Source: Anaeromyxobacter dehalogenans 2CP-1
GTDB lineage: Bacteria; Myxococcota; Myxococcia; Myxococcales; Anaeromyxobacteraceae
Direction of reading: 5' to 3'
Length of the DNA: 64,000 nucleotides
NCBI RefSeq assembly: GCF_000022145.1
Contig: NC_011891.1
Location: forward strand, 2,492,001-2,556,000
The position numbers and the translations under genes are program-made. The notes under the pieces were generated by a model that searched no databases, was not told where the DNA came from, and saw nothing but the letters and a program-made list of their open reading frames with translations. This document shows positions 1 to 8,633 of the stretch, piece after piece (the stretch's first letter is position 1; each line of letters begins with the position of its first letter).

Positions 1-506
1 ACGGCGCCGAGCGCGCCCGACGCCGGGCGCTGCGCGGGCTGCGGGAGCTGGAGCGCGCCGAGATCGACCGGCCCGAGATCTTCGAGTACCCGCACTACGC
101 CGGGTCGGCCGAGGCGTCCGCCGCGCTCGCGCGGCTGTTCCCGGCGGCGTACCACCGCGGCCTCTACTTCTCGGGACGGCTCGGCGGTCCCGCCGCGGAC
201 GGCGGCGGTGAGCCGGTGGCGCAGCTGTTCCCGTTCGAGGTGACCGACGTCTACGGGTGGCGGGTGCTGCCGGAGAACCTCGGGCGCTACGCGCCGTACG
301 GCGGGAGCGGGGTGCGCGCGCGGCGGGTGGAGGACCTCGTGCGCACCGCGCGGGCGAGCCGGGTGGTGCGCGACGGCTTCGCGAGCTTCTTCTTCGACGC
401 GAGGGACGACCCGCGGGCGCTCGCCGAGATCGTCCGCGGCATCCAGGCGGCGGGCTACGCGTTCGTGAGCCCCCGCGCGCTCGTCCCGCGCCCGCACGGC
501 AGGTAG
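1..506 (+). CDS. DUF2334 polysaccharide-deacetylase-like protein, C-terminal part
   Basis: The reading frame is open from base 3 to the TAG at 504-506, so only the C-terminal ~167 residues are present and the start lies outside the window. The fragment contains FEYPHYAGSA, YHRGLYF, GWRVLPENLG and VRDGFASFFF, all of which recur with small changes at the end of the next gene (527-2188). The two are therefore tandem paralogues. The DUF2334 family belongs to the NodB-like carbohydrate esterase superfamily and is usually exported. Its substrate is not known here. A GTG at 216 is internal and not the true start. Confidence 0.85.
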   Translation, partial: GAERARRRALRGLRELERAEIDRPEIFEYPHYAGSAEASAALARLFPAAYHRGLYFSGRLGGPAADGGGEPVAQLFPFEVTDVYGWRVLPENLGRYAPYGGSGVRARRVEDLVRTARASRVVRDGFASFFFDARDDPRALAEIVRGIQAAGYAFVSPRALVPRPHGR

Positions 507-526
507 GACCACATGGGAAGGGCCAC

Positions 527-2188
527 ATGACGACGCGACGGTGGAAGCGGTGGGGAGGGTGGGTGGCTGCGCTGGCGCTGGCGTCGATGGCCGGCTGGGC
601 CGCGGCGGCCGGCCAGGACGCGACGAGCGCGCCGCGCGACGACGCTCGCCACGACGGGGCAGCCTCGACGCTGGTGCTCTACGACGAGGGCGGTCCTTGG
701 GGGTGGATGGGCGAGCTCTACGCGGCGTCGGTCGGCAACCTCGTCTCCCACTTCGGTCGCTGGCGCGCCATGCCGGTCGGGCGCTACCGGGCCGGCGACC
801 TGGCCCGCCACGACGCCGCCGTATACGTGGGCTCCACCTACGACGAGCCGCTCCCGGCGGCGTTCCTGACCGACGTCCTCGAGCAGCGGACGCCGGTGCT
901 GTGGGTCGGCGACAACCTGTGGGCGCTCGCCCGGCACGCCGGGAGCGAGCGCTTCCAGCAGCGGTTCGGGTTCCTCCCCGGCGAGTACGATCCGCGCCGC
1001 GTCGAGGCGGTCCGGTACAAGGGGGTCGAGCTCACCCGCGACGCGGTCCACAACGACGCGAAGCTGGTGGGCGTGACCCTGCCGCCCGCCGGCGGCGCGC
1101 GCGTGCTCGCCACCGGCGTCGCCCGGGGCGGGGGCACGCTCCCGTGGGCGGTGCGGGGCGGCCACCTCACGTTCGTCGCCGAGAACCCGCTCACCTACGC
1201 GACCGAGCGCGATCGCTACCTCGCGTTCTGCGACCTGCTGTTCGACCTGCTCGCGCCGGGAACGCCCGAGCGCCACCGCGCGCTGGTCCGGATCGAGGAC
1301 GTGCTGCCGACCGACGACCCCGCGCGCCTGCGCGCGCTGGCGGACGCGCTCGCCGCCGAGGGCGTCCCGTTCGCCGTGGCCGTGATCCCCGTCTACGTGG
1401 ACCCGCGCGCGGCCTACAGCGACGACGGCCGGCCGCAGCGCGTGACCTGGAGCGACGTGCCCGAGGCGGCGGCCGCGCTCCGGTACATGGTCGCGAAGGG
1501 CGGCACGCTGGTCATGCACGGCTACACCCACCAGCTCGGGACGCGGCCGGCGCCCTACACCGGCGTCTCCGGCGACGACTTCGAGTTCTGGACCGCGCAC
1601 GTGGACGCGAACGACCGGGTGGTCCTCGACGGGCCGGCCCCGGGCGACTCCGAGGCGTGGGCGCTCGACCGCGCCCGACGCGGCCTCCGCGAGCTGGAGC
1701 GGGCGGGGCTGGGCAGGCCGGCGATCTTCGAGTACCCGCACTACGCCGGGTCGGCGGCCGACTCGCGCGCGCTCGCGGGCGTGTTCCCGAACGCGTACCA
1801 CCGCGGGCTCTACTTCGCGGGCGTCCTCGGCGGCGAGAAGGGCCCGCCCGCACGGTCCATGGGCCAGTTCTTCCCGTACGAGGTGAACGACGCGTACGGC
1901 TGGCACGTGCTTCCGGAGAACCTGGGGAACTACTCCCCCAAGGCGTTCAACGGGCATCCACCGCGGCTCCCGGACGAGCTCGTCGCGAACGCCCGCGCGA
2001 ACCGCGTGGTGCGCGACGGGTTCGCGAGCTTCTTCTTCCACGGCTACTACGACCCGGCCGTCCTGGTCGAGATCGTCCGCGGGATCCGCGAGGCCGGCTT
2101 CACGTTCGTCGGCGCCGCCTCGCTCGCGGCCGGCTCGCCCGAGCCGGTCCGGGCGGCCGCGCGCGAGCCTCGAGGGGCTCGGCAATGA
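527..2188 (+). CDS. Exported DUF2334 polysaccharide-deacetylase-like protein
   Basis: Encodes 553 residues. The ATG at 527 follows a GGAAGG ribosome-binding site at 516-521 and begins a clear signal peptide (basic MTTRRWKR, then an Ala/Leu-rich segment ending near AAAAGQ), so the protein is exported. Longer in-frame starts upstream would run through the previous gene and are rejected. The C-terminal half carries a deacetylase-like core: VRIEDVLP with acidic residues, MHGYTHQ with the HxxxH-type pair, and FEYPHY. It starts 20 nt after the upstream paralogue stops, so the pair is probably co-transcribed. A role in cell-surface or exopolysaccharide modification is inferred from the family; no glycan cluster is visible on this side of the window. 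Confidence 0.85.
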   Translation: MTTRRWKRWGGWVAALALASMAGWAAAAGQDATSAPRDDARHDGAASTLVLYDEGGPWGWMGELYAASVGNLVSHFGRWRAMPVGRYRAGDLARHDAAVYVGSTYDEPLPAAFLTDVLEQRTPVLWVGDNLWALARHAGSERFQQRFGFLPGEYDPRRVEAVRYKGVELTRDAVHNDAKLVGVTLPPAGGARVLATGVARGGGTLPWAVRGGHLTFVAENPLTYATERDRYLAFCDLLFDLLAPGTPERHRALVRIEDVLPTDDPARLRALADALAAEGVPFAVAVIPVYVDPRAAYSDDGRPQRVTWSDVPEAAAALRYMVAKGGTLVMHGYTHQLGTRPAPYTGVSGDDFEFWTAHVDANDRVVLDGPAPGDSEAWALDRARRGLRELERAGLGRPAIFEYPHYAGSAADSRALAGVFPNAYHRGLYFAGVLGGEKGPPARSMGQFFPYEVNDAYGWHVLPENLGNYSPKAFNGHPPRLPDELVANARANRVVRDGFASFFFHGYYDPAVLVEIVRGIREAGFTFVGAASLAAGSPEPVRAAAREPRGARQ

Positions 2189-2207
2189 CGGCCGCCTGCG
2201 GTAGAAA
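2179..2207 (+). promoter_or_regulatory. Putative sigma-70-type promoter of mutS
   Basis: TCGGCA (2179-2184), a 17-nt spacer, then TAGAAA (2202-2207), ending 11 nt before the mutS ATG. The promoter overlaps the end of the upstream deacetylase gene. No Shine-Dalgarno sequence fits between the predicted transcript start and the ATG. Confidence 0.4.
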
Positions 2208-2218
2208 CGCGGTCGCCC

Positions 2219-4867
2219 ATGCCGGAGATCGCCCAGGCCCACACGCCGATGATGCGGCAGTACCTCGAGACCAAGGCGAGGTACCCCGACGCCATCCTGT
2301 TCTTCCGCCTCGGCGACTTCTACGAGATGTTCTTCGAGGACGCGCTCACCGCGTCCGAGGCGCTGCAGATCACGCTGACGGCGCGCTCCAAGGGCGACGA
2401 CAAGGTCCCGATGTGCGGCGTGCCCTACCACGCGGCGCGGGGCTACGTGGCGCGCCTGCTGGAGAAGGGCTTCAAGGTCGCCATCTGCGACCAGGTCGAG
2501 GAGCCGGGCAAGTCGCAGCTCGTGAAGCGCGAGGTCACCCGGGTGGTGACGCCGGGCATGGTCCTCGACGACCAGGTGCTCGATCCGCGCGAGGCGAGCT
2601 GGCTGGGCGCGGTGGCGCTGGAGGACGGGCGCGCCGGGCTGGCGCTGCTCGACGCCTCGACCGGGCAGCTCCAGTGCGGAGAGGTGGACGGCGACGAGCG
2701 GCTGGTGGACGAGCTGCGCCGGGCCGGCGTGCGCGAGCTGGTGTTCTCGAGCGCGGCGGACGGCGCGCGGACCGACGCGATCGCGCGCGCGGCGGGGGCA
2801 CCGGCGGCCCGCCGCGACGCGGCCGAGTTCGACCGCGCCGAGGACCGGCTGCGCAAGCACCTGGGCGTGCCGAGCCTGGACGGCTTCGGGGTCTCCGGGC
2901 TGCCGCTCGGGCTCGCCGCGGCCGCGGCCGCGCTCGCCTACCTCGCCGACACGCAGCGCGCGACGCCGCGCCACGTGGACCGGATCTCGCGGCTCTCCAC
3001 CGACGACGTCCTCCTGCTCGACGAGGCCACCCGCACGAACCTCGAGCTGGAGCGGACGCTGTCCGGCGGCCGCAAGAAGGGGACGCTGCTCGCGCTCCTG
3101 GATCGCACCGTGACCGCGCCCGGCGGGCGGCGCCTGGCGGAGTGGCTGCGCTACCCGCTCACCGACCTCGCGCGCATCGGGGCGCGGCTCGACGCGGTGG
3201 AGGAGCTCACCGGCGCCGCGGTGGCGCGCGAGGAGCTGGCGCTGGCGCTCCGGCCGGTCGCAGACCTGGAGCGGCTGCTCTCGCGGCTGGTGCTGGGGCA
3301 GGGGAACGCGCGGGACCTGCGGGCGCTGGCGGGCGCGCTCCTGGCGCTGCCGGCGCTCGCGGGCGTGCTCGAGGCGCGCGGCGCCGCGCGGCTGCGCGAG
3401 GCGGGCGCGCGGCTGCGCGGGCTGGAGGCGCTGGCGGCGCACCTCGACGCGGCCGTCGCCGAGGAGCCGCCGGCCACCCTGCGCGAGGGCGGGTTCATCC
3501 GCCGGGGCCACTCCGCCGAGCTGGACGAGATCGTCGCCATCGCCGAGGACGGCAAGGGGTGGATCGCCGCCATGGAGGCGAAGGAGCGGGAGCGCACCGG
3601 GATCGGCTCGCTCAAGGTCCGCTTCAACAAGGTCTTCGGCTACTACCTCGAGGTCACCAAGCCCAACCTGCACCTCGTCCCCAAGGACTGGGAGCGGCGG
3701 CAGACCACGGTCGGCGGCGAGCGCTTCGTCACCCCCGAGCTGAAGACGTTCGAGGAGAAGGTCCTCACCGCCGAGGAGCGGCGGGCGGCGCTGGAGGAGC
3801 GGCTGTTCGAGGCGCTGCGGCAGGCGGTCGCCGCCGAGGCGCCGCGGGTGCGCACCGCGGCGGACGCGGTCGCCACCGCGGACGCGCTCCTGTCGCTCTC
3901 GCGCGTCGCGGCGGAGCGCGGCTACGTGCGGCCCGAGGTGGACGCGTCCGAGGCGCTCGAGATCGTGGACGGGCGCCACCCGGTGGTGGAGGCGGTGCTG
4001 CCGGACGGGCCGGCCGCCTACGTGCCGAACGACGTCCTGGTGGCCTCGCGCGGCGCGCCGGAGTGCGGCGAGCACGGCGCGCTGCTGGTCATCACCGGGC
4101 CGAACATGGCCGGCAAGAGCACGGTGATGCGCCAGGCGGCGCTGGTGGTGCTGCTCGCGCAGATGGGCGCGTTCGTGCCGGCGCGGCGCGCGCGCATCGG
4201 GCTGGTGGACCGGATCTTCACGCGGGTGGGCGCCTCCGACGACCTGGCGCGGGGCCGCTCCACGTTCATGGTGGAGATGACCGAGACCGCGGCCATCCTC
4301 CACAACGCCACCCGCCGGTCGCTGGTGGTGCTCGACGAGATCGGCCGCGGCACCTCCACGTTCGACGGCGTGTCCATCGCCTGGGCGGTCGCGGAGCACC
4401 TCCACGACGTGACCGGCTGCCGCACGCTGTTCGCGACGCACTACCACGAGCTGCAGGACCTCGCGCGTGAGCGGCCGGCGGTGCGCAACCTCACGGTGGC
4501 GGTGCGCGAGGTGGGCGACCGGGTGGTGTTCCTGCGCAAGCTGGTGCAGGGCGGCGCGTCGCGCAGCTACGGCATCGAGGTCGCGAAGCTGGCGGGCCTG
4601 CCGGCCGAGGTGCTGGCGCGGGCCCGCGAGATCCTGAAGAACCTGGAGGCGATGGAGGTGGACGAGGGCGGCCACCCCGCGCTGGCCCGCGGCCGGCGGC
4701 GCCGCGCCGGCCCCTCCGCCGCGCAGCTCGGCCTGTTCGGCGGCGGGGCGCCGGCGGACCCGGCCGCGGAGGACGTCGCGAAGGCCATCCGCGCGATCGA
4801 CCTCGACGCGCTCCGCCCGCTCGACGCGCTCAACCTGCTGGCCGGCTGGAAGAAGTCGCTGGAGTAG
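2219..4867 (+). CDS. mutS: DNA mismatch repair protein MutS
   Basis: 882 residues, the usual MutS1 length. The N-terminal mismatch-recognition domain has the Phe-x-Glu motif (F34, E36 in GDFYEMF) that stacks on the mispaired base. The C-terminal ATPase has Walker A (GPNMAGKST, about residues 625-634), Walker B (VVLDEIGRGTST) and a conserved FATHYHEL. It senses mismatches after replication and recruits MutL. No mutL lies in this window. The ATG at 2219 is preceded by a -10-like TAGAAA only 11 nt upstream and no strong Shine-Dalgarno. It converges with the cytochrome gene at 4941-5219, separated by a hairpin. Confidence 0.98.
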   Translation: MPEIAQAHTPMMRQYLETKARYPDAILFFRLGDFYEMFFEDALTASEALQITLTARSKGDDKVPMCGVPYHAARGYVARLLEKGFKVAICDQVEEPGKSQLVKREVTRVVTPGMVLDDQVLDPREASWLGAVALEDGRAGLALLDASTGQLQCGEVDGDERLVDELRRAGVRELVFSSAADGARTDAIARAAGAPAARRDAAEFDRAEDRLRKHLGVPSLDGFGVSGLPLGLAAAAAALAYLADTQRATPRHVDRISRLSTDDVLLLDEATRTNLELERTLSGGRKKGTLLALLDRTVTAPGGRRLAEWLRYPLTDLARIGARLDAVEELTGAAVAREELALALRPVADLERLLSRLVLGQGNARDLRALAGALLALPALAGVLEARGAARLREAGARLRGLEALAAHLDAAVAEEPPATLREGGFIRRGHSAELDEIVAIAEDGKGWIAAMEAKERERTGIGSLKVRFNKVFGYYLEVTKPNLHLVPKDWERRQTTVGGERFVTPELKTFEEKVLTAEERRAALEERLFEALRQAVAAEAPRVRTAADAVATADALLSLSRVAAERGYVRPEVDASEALEIVDGRHPVVEAVLPDGPAAYVPNDVLVASRGAPECGEHGALLVITGPNMAGKSTVMRQAALVVLLAQMGAFVPARRARIGLVDRIFTRVGASDDLARGRSTFMVEMTETAAILHNATRRSLVVLDEIGRGTSTFDGVSIAWAVAEHLHDVTGCRTLFATHYHELQDLARERPAVRNLTVAVREVGDRVVFLRKLVQGGASRSYGIEVAKLAGLPAEVLARAREILKNLEAMEVDEGGHPALARGRRRRAGPSAAQLGLFGGGAPADPAAEDVAKAIRAIDLDALRPLDALNLLAGWKKSLE

Positions 4868-4877
4868 GAAAAAGGAA

Positions 4878-4897
4878 GGGGCCGGTCGCCCGGCCCC
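4878..4897 (-). terminator. Intrinsic terminator of the first triheme cytochrome gene
   Basis: Perfect 8-bp stem (GGGGCCGG / CCGGCCCC) with a 4-nt loop. Read on the reverse strand it is followed by TTCCTTTTTCC, a U-rich tail, so it terminates the cytochrome gene that stops at 4941. On the forward strand there is no T-tract, so it may only weakly stop mutS transcription. Confidence 0.75.
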
Positions 4898-4940
4898 TCG
4901 CGCTGCGGTCGTGACCGGGAAGACCCGGCCGACGGGTTCG

Positions 4941-5219
4941 CTACGCCTTCTTGTGGCACTCGGCGCACTTCGCCGGGCCCTTCGCTTCCTTCTTGTGGCA
5001 CTCGATGCAGCTCGCGTGCGCCTTCTCCTTGCCGAACCCCTCGATCTTGCCGCCGGCGGCGGTCGCGTGGCAGGTCTCGCACTTCACCGCCGCGTGGGTC
5101 TTGTGGTTGAAGGTCACGTCGCCGTTCTTTGCCTTGAGCACGGTCGGCGCGGCGGGCGCGGCGGCCATGGCGGAGCCGGTGAGCACGAAGGCGGCCACGA
5201 TCGAAGCGAGGAGCTTCAT
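4941..5219 (-). CDS. Periplasmic triheme cytochrome c (c7/PpcA-like)
   Basis: 92 residues. A signal peptide (MKLLASIVAAFVLTGSAMA) is followed by a mature domain of about 72 residues with three CxxCH heme sites: CETCH, CIECH and CAECH. Extra His residues (HKTH, KAH) can supply the distal ligands. Size and heme count match the cytochrome c7 family, such as PpcA of Geobacter, which shuttles electrons across the periplasm during metal respiration. That role is inferred by family. Only the Lys-rich linkers and heme segments are strongly conserved with the neighbour at 5442-5729. It has its own terminator (4878-4897), so it can be expressed independently. Confidence 0.93.
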   Translation of the reverse strand: MKLLASIVAAFVLTGSAMAAAPAAPTVLKAKNGDVTFNHKTHAAVKCETCHATAAGGKIEGFGKEKAHASCIECHKKEAKGPAKCAECHKKA

Positions 5220-5393
5220 TGGGATGTACCCCTGGTGAGAGCGGACGGGTCCATTCCCGTCGCGAATTGGACGGGCACTCTAGCCCGCGCATTCTCCGGG
5301 GGGCCTGCGGCAAGTGCGCGCATGCGCGCGCGAGCGCAGGCGTGGATTGAGCACATGCACCCGCACCCTGGGTCAAAGCGGAGCAAATGAAAA

Positions 5394-5414
5394 GGGGCCG
5401 CGCGCGGCGGCCCC
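5394..5414 (-). terminator. Intrinsic terminator of the second triheme cytochrome gene
   Basis: 8-bp perfect stem (GGGGCCGC / GCGGCCCC) with a 5-nt loop. On the reverse strand it is followed by TTTTCATTTGC. It lies 28 nt beyond the stop codon of the cytochrome at 5442-5729 and upstream of the first cytochrome, separating the two transcripts. Confidence 0.75.
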
Positions 5415-5441
5415 CTCGGTGCGGCGGCGAAGCGGTGCGGG

Positions 5442-5729
5442 CTACGCCTTCTTGTGGCACTCCGCGCACTTCGTCGGGCCCTTGGCCTCCTTCTTGTGGC
5501 ACTCGATGCAGAGGCCGTGGGCCTTGTCCTTGCCGAAGCCCTCGATCTTCCCGCCCGCCGCGGTGGCGTGGCAGGTCTCGCACTTGCCGAGCTTGTCGGC
5601 GTGCGCCTTGTGCGGGAACGTCACGTTGCCCGGCTTGGCCTGGAGGGTGAGGGTGGCGGGCGGCTCGGCGGCGACGGCGACGACGGAGATGGTCAGTGCG
5701 GCGAACAGCGCAGCGAGGTACTTGGTCAC
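5442..5729 (-). CDS. Periplasmic triheme cytochrome c (c7/PpcA-like), tandem paralogue
   Basis: 95 residues with a signal peptide (MTKYLAALFAALTISVVAVA) and three CxxCH motifs (CETCH, CIECH, CAECH) in the same spacing as the cytochrome at 4941-5219. From CETCH to the C-terminus the two proteins are nearly identical, while the first ~45 residues diverge (HKAHADKLGK versus HKTHAAVK). This suggests a duplication with divergence of the first heme environment. A good ribosome-binding site (AGGAG) precedes the ATG. A periplasmic electron carrier role is expected; the redox partner cannot be told from sequence, although a six-heme membrane cytochrome is encoded at 44891-46297. Confidence 0.93.
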   Translation of the reverse strand: MTKYLAALFAALTISVVAVAAEPPATLTLQAKPGNVTFPHKAHADKLGKCETCHATAAGGKIEGFGKDKAHGLCIECHKKEAKGPTKCAECHKKA

Positions 5730-5895
5730 GTGAGGCTCCTCGGAATCGGGGCGGACCAGCCCGCCCGGCTATCGGACGCGCGACATTACTCGATATTCAG
5801 GGGGGTCCGGAAGAATTGTCGCAGAGGGGCCCTGACCGGCATCCCCGGTTGACGTGCATCAATTCAGGGCCTTTCCTCCCGCCGGGAGGGGGCTG

Positions 5896-6561
5896 TCAGG
5901 CCATCTCCAGCACCGCCGAGACCAGCTTGTCGATCCCGGTCGCCACCGGGGCGATCCAGGGGCCGAGCATGTAGGCGGGCGTGCTGGCGATCTTCAGCCG
6001 CTCGTCCACCACCGCGTCCTCCACCTTGCAGTCCACGTGGCGCGCGCCCCAGGACTCGATCGCGGCGGCGGTGTCGCGGTCGTTCCCGATCGTGACCTTG
6101 ACCCCCTCGGGCCCGAGCAGGCGCGCCGCGATCACCGGGGCGATGCAGATGAAGCCCATCGGCCTGCCGGCGCCGCGCACCTCGCGCACGATCCGCTCCA
6201 CCTCCGGGAGGACGCGCATGGCCCGGCCCTCCACCGCGAAGCTGCAGAGGTTCTTGGCCGCGCCGAAGCCGCCCGGGAACACCAGCGCGTCGAGGTCCCG
6301 CCCCGACACCGCGGAGAGCGGCGTGATCTGCCCGCGCACGATGCGGGCCGCCTCCACCAGCACGCGGCGCCGCTCGCCGTCGGCCGGCGCCCCCTTCACG
6401 TGATCGACGACGTGCAGCTGCTCGACGTCCGGCGCGGTCGCGACGAGCTTCACGCCGCGGCGGTCGAGGGACAGCAGCGTGCACACCGCCTCGTGGATCT
6501 CGGCGCCGTCCAGGAACCCGCAGCCGGACAGGACGACGCCCACGCGCTTCTGGCTCGCCAT
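5896..6561 (-). CDS. elbB: ElbB-type DJ-1/PfpI family glyoxalase
   Basis: 221 residues, the usual ElbB length. It shows the family N-terminus (VLSGCGFLDGAEIHE) and the nucleophile elbow with C139 (GFICIAP), plus the FPGGFGAAKNL loop. The E. coli homologue ElbB has been described as a glyoxalase III-like protein and was historically linked to isoprenoid synthesis; the physiological role is unsettled. The ATG at 6561 has a GGAGG ribosome-binding site 7 nt upstream. Longer frames reaching upstream are the antisense of the amidase gene and were rejected. It is divergently oriented from the amidase at 6718. Confidence 0.93.
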   Translation of the reverse strand: MASQKRVGVVLSGCGFLDGAEIHEAVCTLLSLDRRGVKLVATAPDVEQLHVVDHVKGAPADGERRRVLVEAARIVRGQITPLSAVSGRDLDALVFPGGFGAAKNLCSFAVEGRAMRVLPEVERIVREVRGAGRPMGFICIAPVIAARLLGPEGVKVTIGNDRDTAAAIESWGARHVDCKVEDAVVDERLKIASTPAYMLGPWIAPVATGIDKLVSAVLEMA

Positions 6562-6717
6562 CGGAGGCCTCCGAGGAGTGTGGGACGGGCCAGGATACCG
6601 CCGCCGCGCGCACCCGGGCAGTGTCCCGGGCCGGTCGGGAATGGCCCCGCGCATGGGATGCGCGCCGGCGGCCGGAAATTGGACGGAGATATCGAGCGGG
6701 GGGACATTCGCCCTCCC

Positions 6718-8529
6718 ATGCGCCGCGCCGCCGTCCTGCTCACCGTGCTGATGCTCGCTGCCCCGGTGGAGGCAGCGCCGGCGGCGCGCTACCGCGGCAG
6801 GACGCCCGCCGCCGCGAAGCACGACGCGCCGCGGCGAACGGCGGCCCGCGCGCGCCCGGCCCCGGCGCCGAAGAAGCCCGCGGCCCGGGCGAAGGTGAGC
6901 CGGCTGGTGGACGCCAAGGCCGCGATGTCCGCGCTGATGCGCGACCGGAACCGGCGCCGCTACCGCCACAACTGGGAGAAGGCGATCCGCGGGCTCGAGC
7001 AGGCGGCGCGCGGGAAGGACGCGCCGGCCGCGCTGCTCGAGGCGTCCCGCGCGCGGTACGCGCTGTACCGCTGGTCCGCGGTGGAGGCGGATCGCGACGA
7101 GGCGCTTCGGCTCGCGGCGCGCGCGACGCGCCTCGGCTCGCGCGACGCGCCCGCGCTCGCCGCCGCGATCCGCCGCGAGGCCGGCGACGATCGCCCGGCG
7201 CGCGCCGCCGCGCCGCCCCGGGCCGCGCCGAAGCGGGCGCCGACGCCCGCGCCCGCGGCCCCTGCGGCGCCCGAGCCGGAGCCCGCCGACGCCGACGAGG
7301 AGCCCGCCCCGGAGCCCGCGCTCGACGCGGCCCTGGCCGACCTGCGCGGCGAGCCCGCCCGGCCCATGCCGCTCGGCGAGTCCGGCGGGGAGGGCACGGC
7401 CACCGTCTCCGAGGTCCGGGCCTGGTCGAGCGGCGACTACACCCGCGTCGCGATCTACTTGTCGCACTGGGTGGGCTGGCACAAGCTGGAGCTCGCCCCG
7501 GAGGGCGACCGCCCTCGCCGGCTCGCGCTCGACCTGCGCCCGGCGCACCTCGACGGCAAGGCGGTCGAGCGCGCCGTGGCCGGCGACCAGGTGGACCGGG
7601 TGCGCGCGGCGCAGAACGGCCCGGACACCGTGCGCGTGGTGCTGGACCTGCCCGGCGACGACAAGGTGCAGCTCTTCACGCTCGACGACCCGCCGCGCCT
7701 GATCGTGGACGTCGGGACGCACGCCGCCATCCACCAGGCGATCGCCGGGGCGACCCGCGCGCCGGAGCCGCCGCCGGCGCCCGGCCCGGCCGCGCCCGCG
7801 GGCAAGGCCGGCCCGTCCGCCGGCGAGGGCGAGCTCGGGCCCATCCGTCGCATCGTGGTGGACGCCGGGCACGGCGGCCACGATCCCGGCGCCATCGGCC
7901 CGACGCGCGTGCGCGAGAAGGACGTGACGCTCGCGATCGCGCGGCGGCTGGCGCGCAAGCTGGAGGCCGAGGGCTTCCAGGTGGTGCTGACGCGCCGCGA
8001 CGACCGGTTCCTGGCGCTCGAGGAGCGCACCGCGCTCGCGAACACCGCCCGCGGCGACCTGTTCGTCTCGGTGCACGCGAACGCCCACCCGCGCCGCGTC
8101 CGCGCCGGCGTGGAGACCTACTTCCTGAACGTGGCCGACGACCGCTACGCGGCCCGGCTCGCCGCCCGCGAGAACGGGCTCGACGCCGAGGACGCGCCGT
8201 CGGAGGTGGCGCGCATCCTGAGCGACCTCGACGCGAAGGCCAGCGCCGACAGCTCGCGCCGGCTCGCGCAGCTCGTCCAGCGCGAGGTGTGCGCGGGCGT
8301 GCGCTCGAGGGTGGGGGACGTGAAGGATCTCGGCGTGAAGAGCGCGCTGTTCTACGTGCTGCTGGGCGCGCGCATGCCGGCGGTGCTGGTCGAGACCGGG
8401 TTCATCTCCAACCGCGCCGAGGAGCAGCGCCTCGGCTCGGCGCGCTACCAGGACGAGGTCGCGTCCGGGATCACCCGCGCGGTCGCGCAGTTCGCCCGGG
8501 GCGACGCGCGGGTCGCGGCGGCGCGCTGA
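6718..8529 (+). CDS. Periplasmic N-acetylmuramoyl-L-alanine amidase (AMIN plus Amidase_3)
   Basis: 603 residues. A signal peptide (MRRAAVLLTVLMLAAPVEA) is followed by a basic Ala/Pro-rich and helical stretch to about residue 230, then an AMIN-like beta domain (about 235-340, starting GTATVSEVRAWSSGDYTRV), then a zinc amidase. The catalytic zinc ligands and acid are visible as H385 (DAGHGGHD), E398 (REKDV), H453 (SVHANA) and E559 (VETGFISN). The enzyme cleaves the peptide stem from peptidoglycan, typically at the division septum, and AMIN targets it there. The long Lys/Arg/Pro/Ala region before AMIN is larger than in AmiC and may be disordered. The start is chosen because the signal peptide begins there. 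Confidence 0.93.
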   Translation: MRRAAVLLTVLMLAAPVEAAPAARYRGRTPAAAKHDAPRRTAARARPAPAPKKPAARAKVSRLVDAKAAMSALMRDRNRRRYRHNWEKAIRGLEQAARGKDAPAALLEASRARYALYRWSAVEADRDEALRLAARATRLGSRDAPALAAAIRREAGDDRPARAAAPPRAAPKRAPTPAPAAPAAPEPEPADADEEPAPEPALDAALADLRGEPARPMPLGESGGEGTATVSEVRAWSSGDYTRVAIYLSHWVGWHKLELAPEGDRPRRLALDLRPAHLDGKAVERAVAGDQVDRVRAAQNGPDTVRVVLDLPGDDKVQLFTLDDPPRLIVDVGTHAAIHQAIAGATRAPEPPPAPGPAAPAGKAGPSAGEGELGPIRRIVVDAGHGGHDPGAIGPTRVREKDVTLAIARRLARKLEAEGFQVVLTRRDDRFLALEERTALANTARGDLFVSVHANAHPRRVRAGVETYFLNVADDRYAARLAARENGLDAEDAPSEVARILSDLDAKASADSSRRLAQLVQREVCAGVRSRVGDVKDLGVKSALFYVLLGARMPAVLVETGFISNRAEEQRLGSARYQDEVASGITRAVAQFARGDARVAAAR

Positions 8530-8580
8530 GCGCCTCGGGGAGCGGGCGGCGCCCCGCGCGGTGCCCGGTCGCGGAAGCCC

Positions 8581-8609
8581 TCGACACGGCGGCCGGCCTC
8601 CGCTATGCG
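8581..8609 (+). promoter_or_regulatory. Putative sigma-70-type promoter of the M61 peptidase gene
   Basis: TCGACA (8581-8586), 17-nt spacer, TATGCG (8604-8609). The expected start near 8616 leaves an 18-nt leader containing GGGAG before the ATG at 8634. Confidence 0.45.
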
Positions 8610-8633
8610 TGAACGCTCTCTCCGGGAGCGTGC

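Noticed and set aside
455-4675. Very long reverse-strand open frame (about 1400 codons) antisense to the deacetylase and mutS genes, and similar long frames opposite most genes
   Set aside because: Stop codons are rare on both strands at this GC content. The translation is Arg/Ala/Gly/His-rich with no recognised domain, while the opposite strand encodes conserved proteins.
5875-5889. CCTCCC / GGGAGG hairpin after elbB as terminator
   Set aside because: Only 6 bp with a 3-nt loop and no T-tract on the reverse strand.
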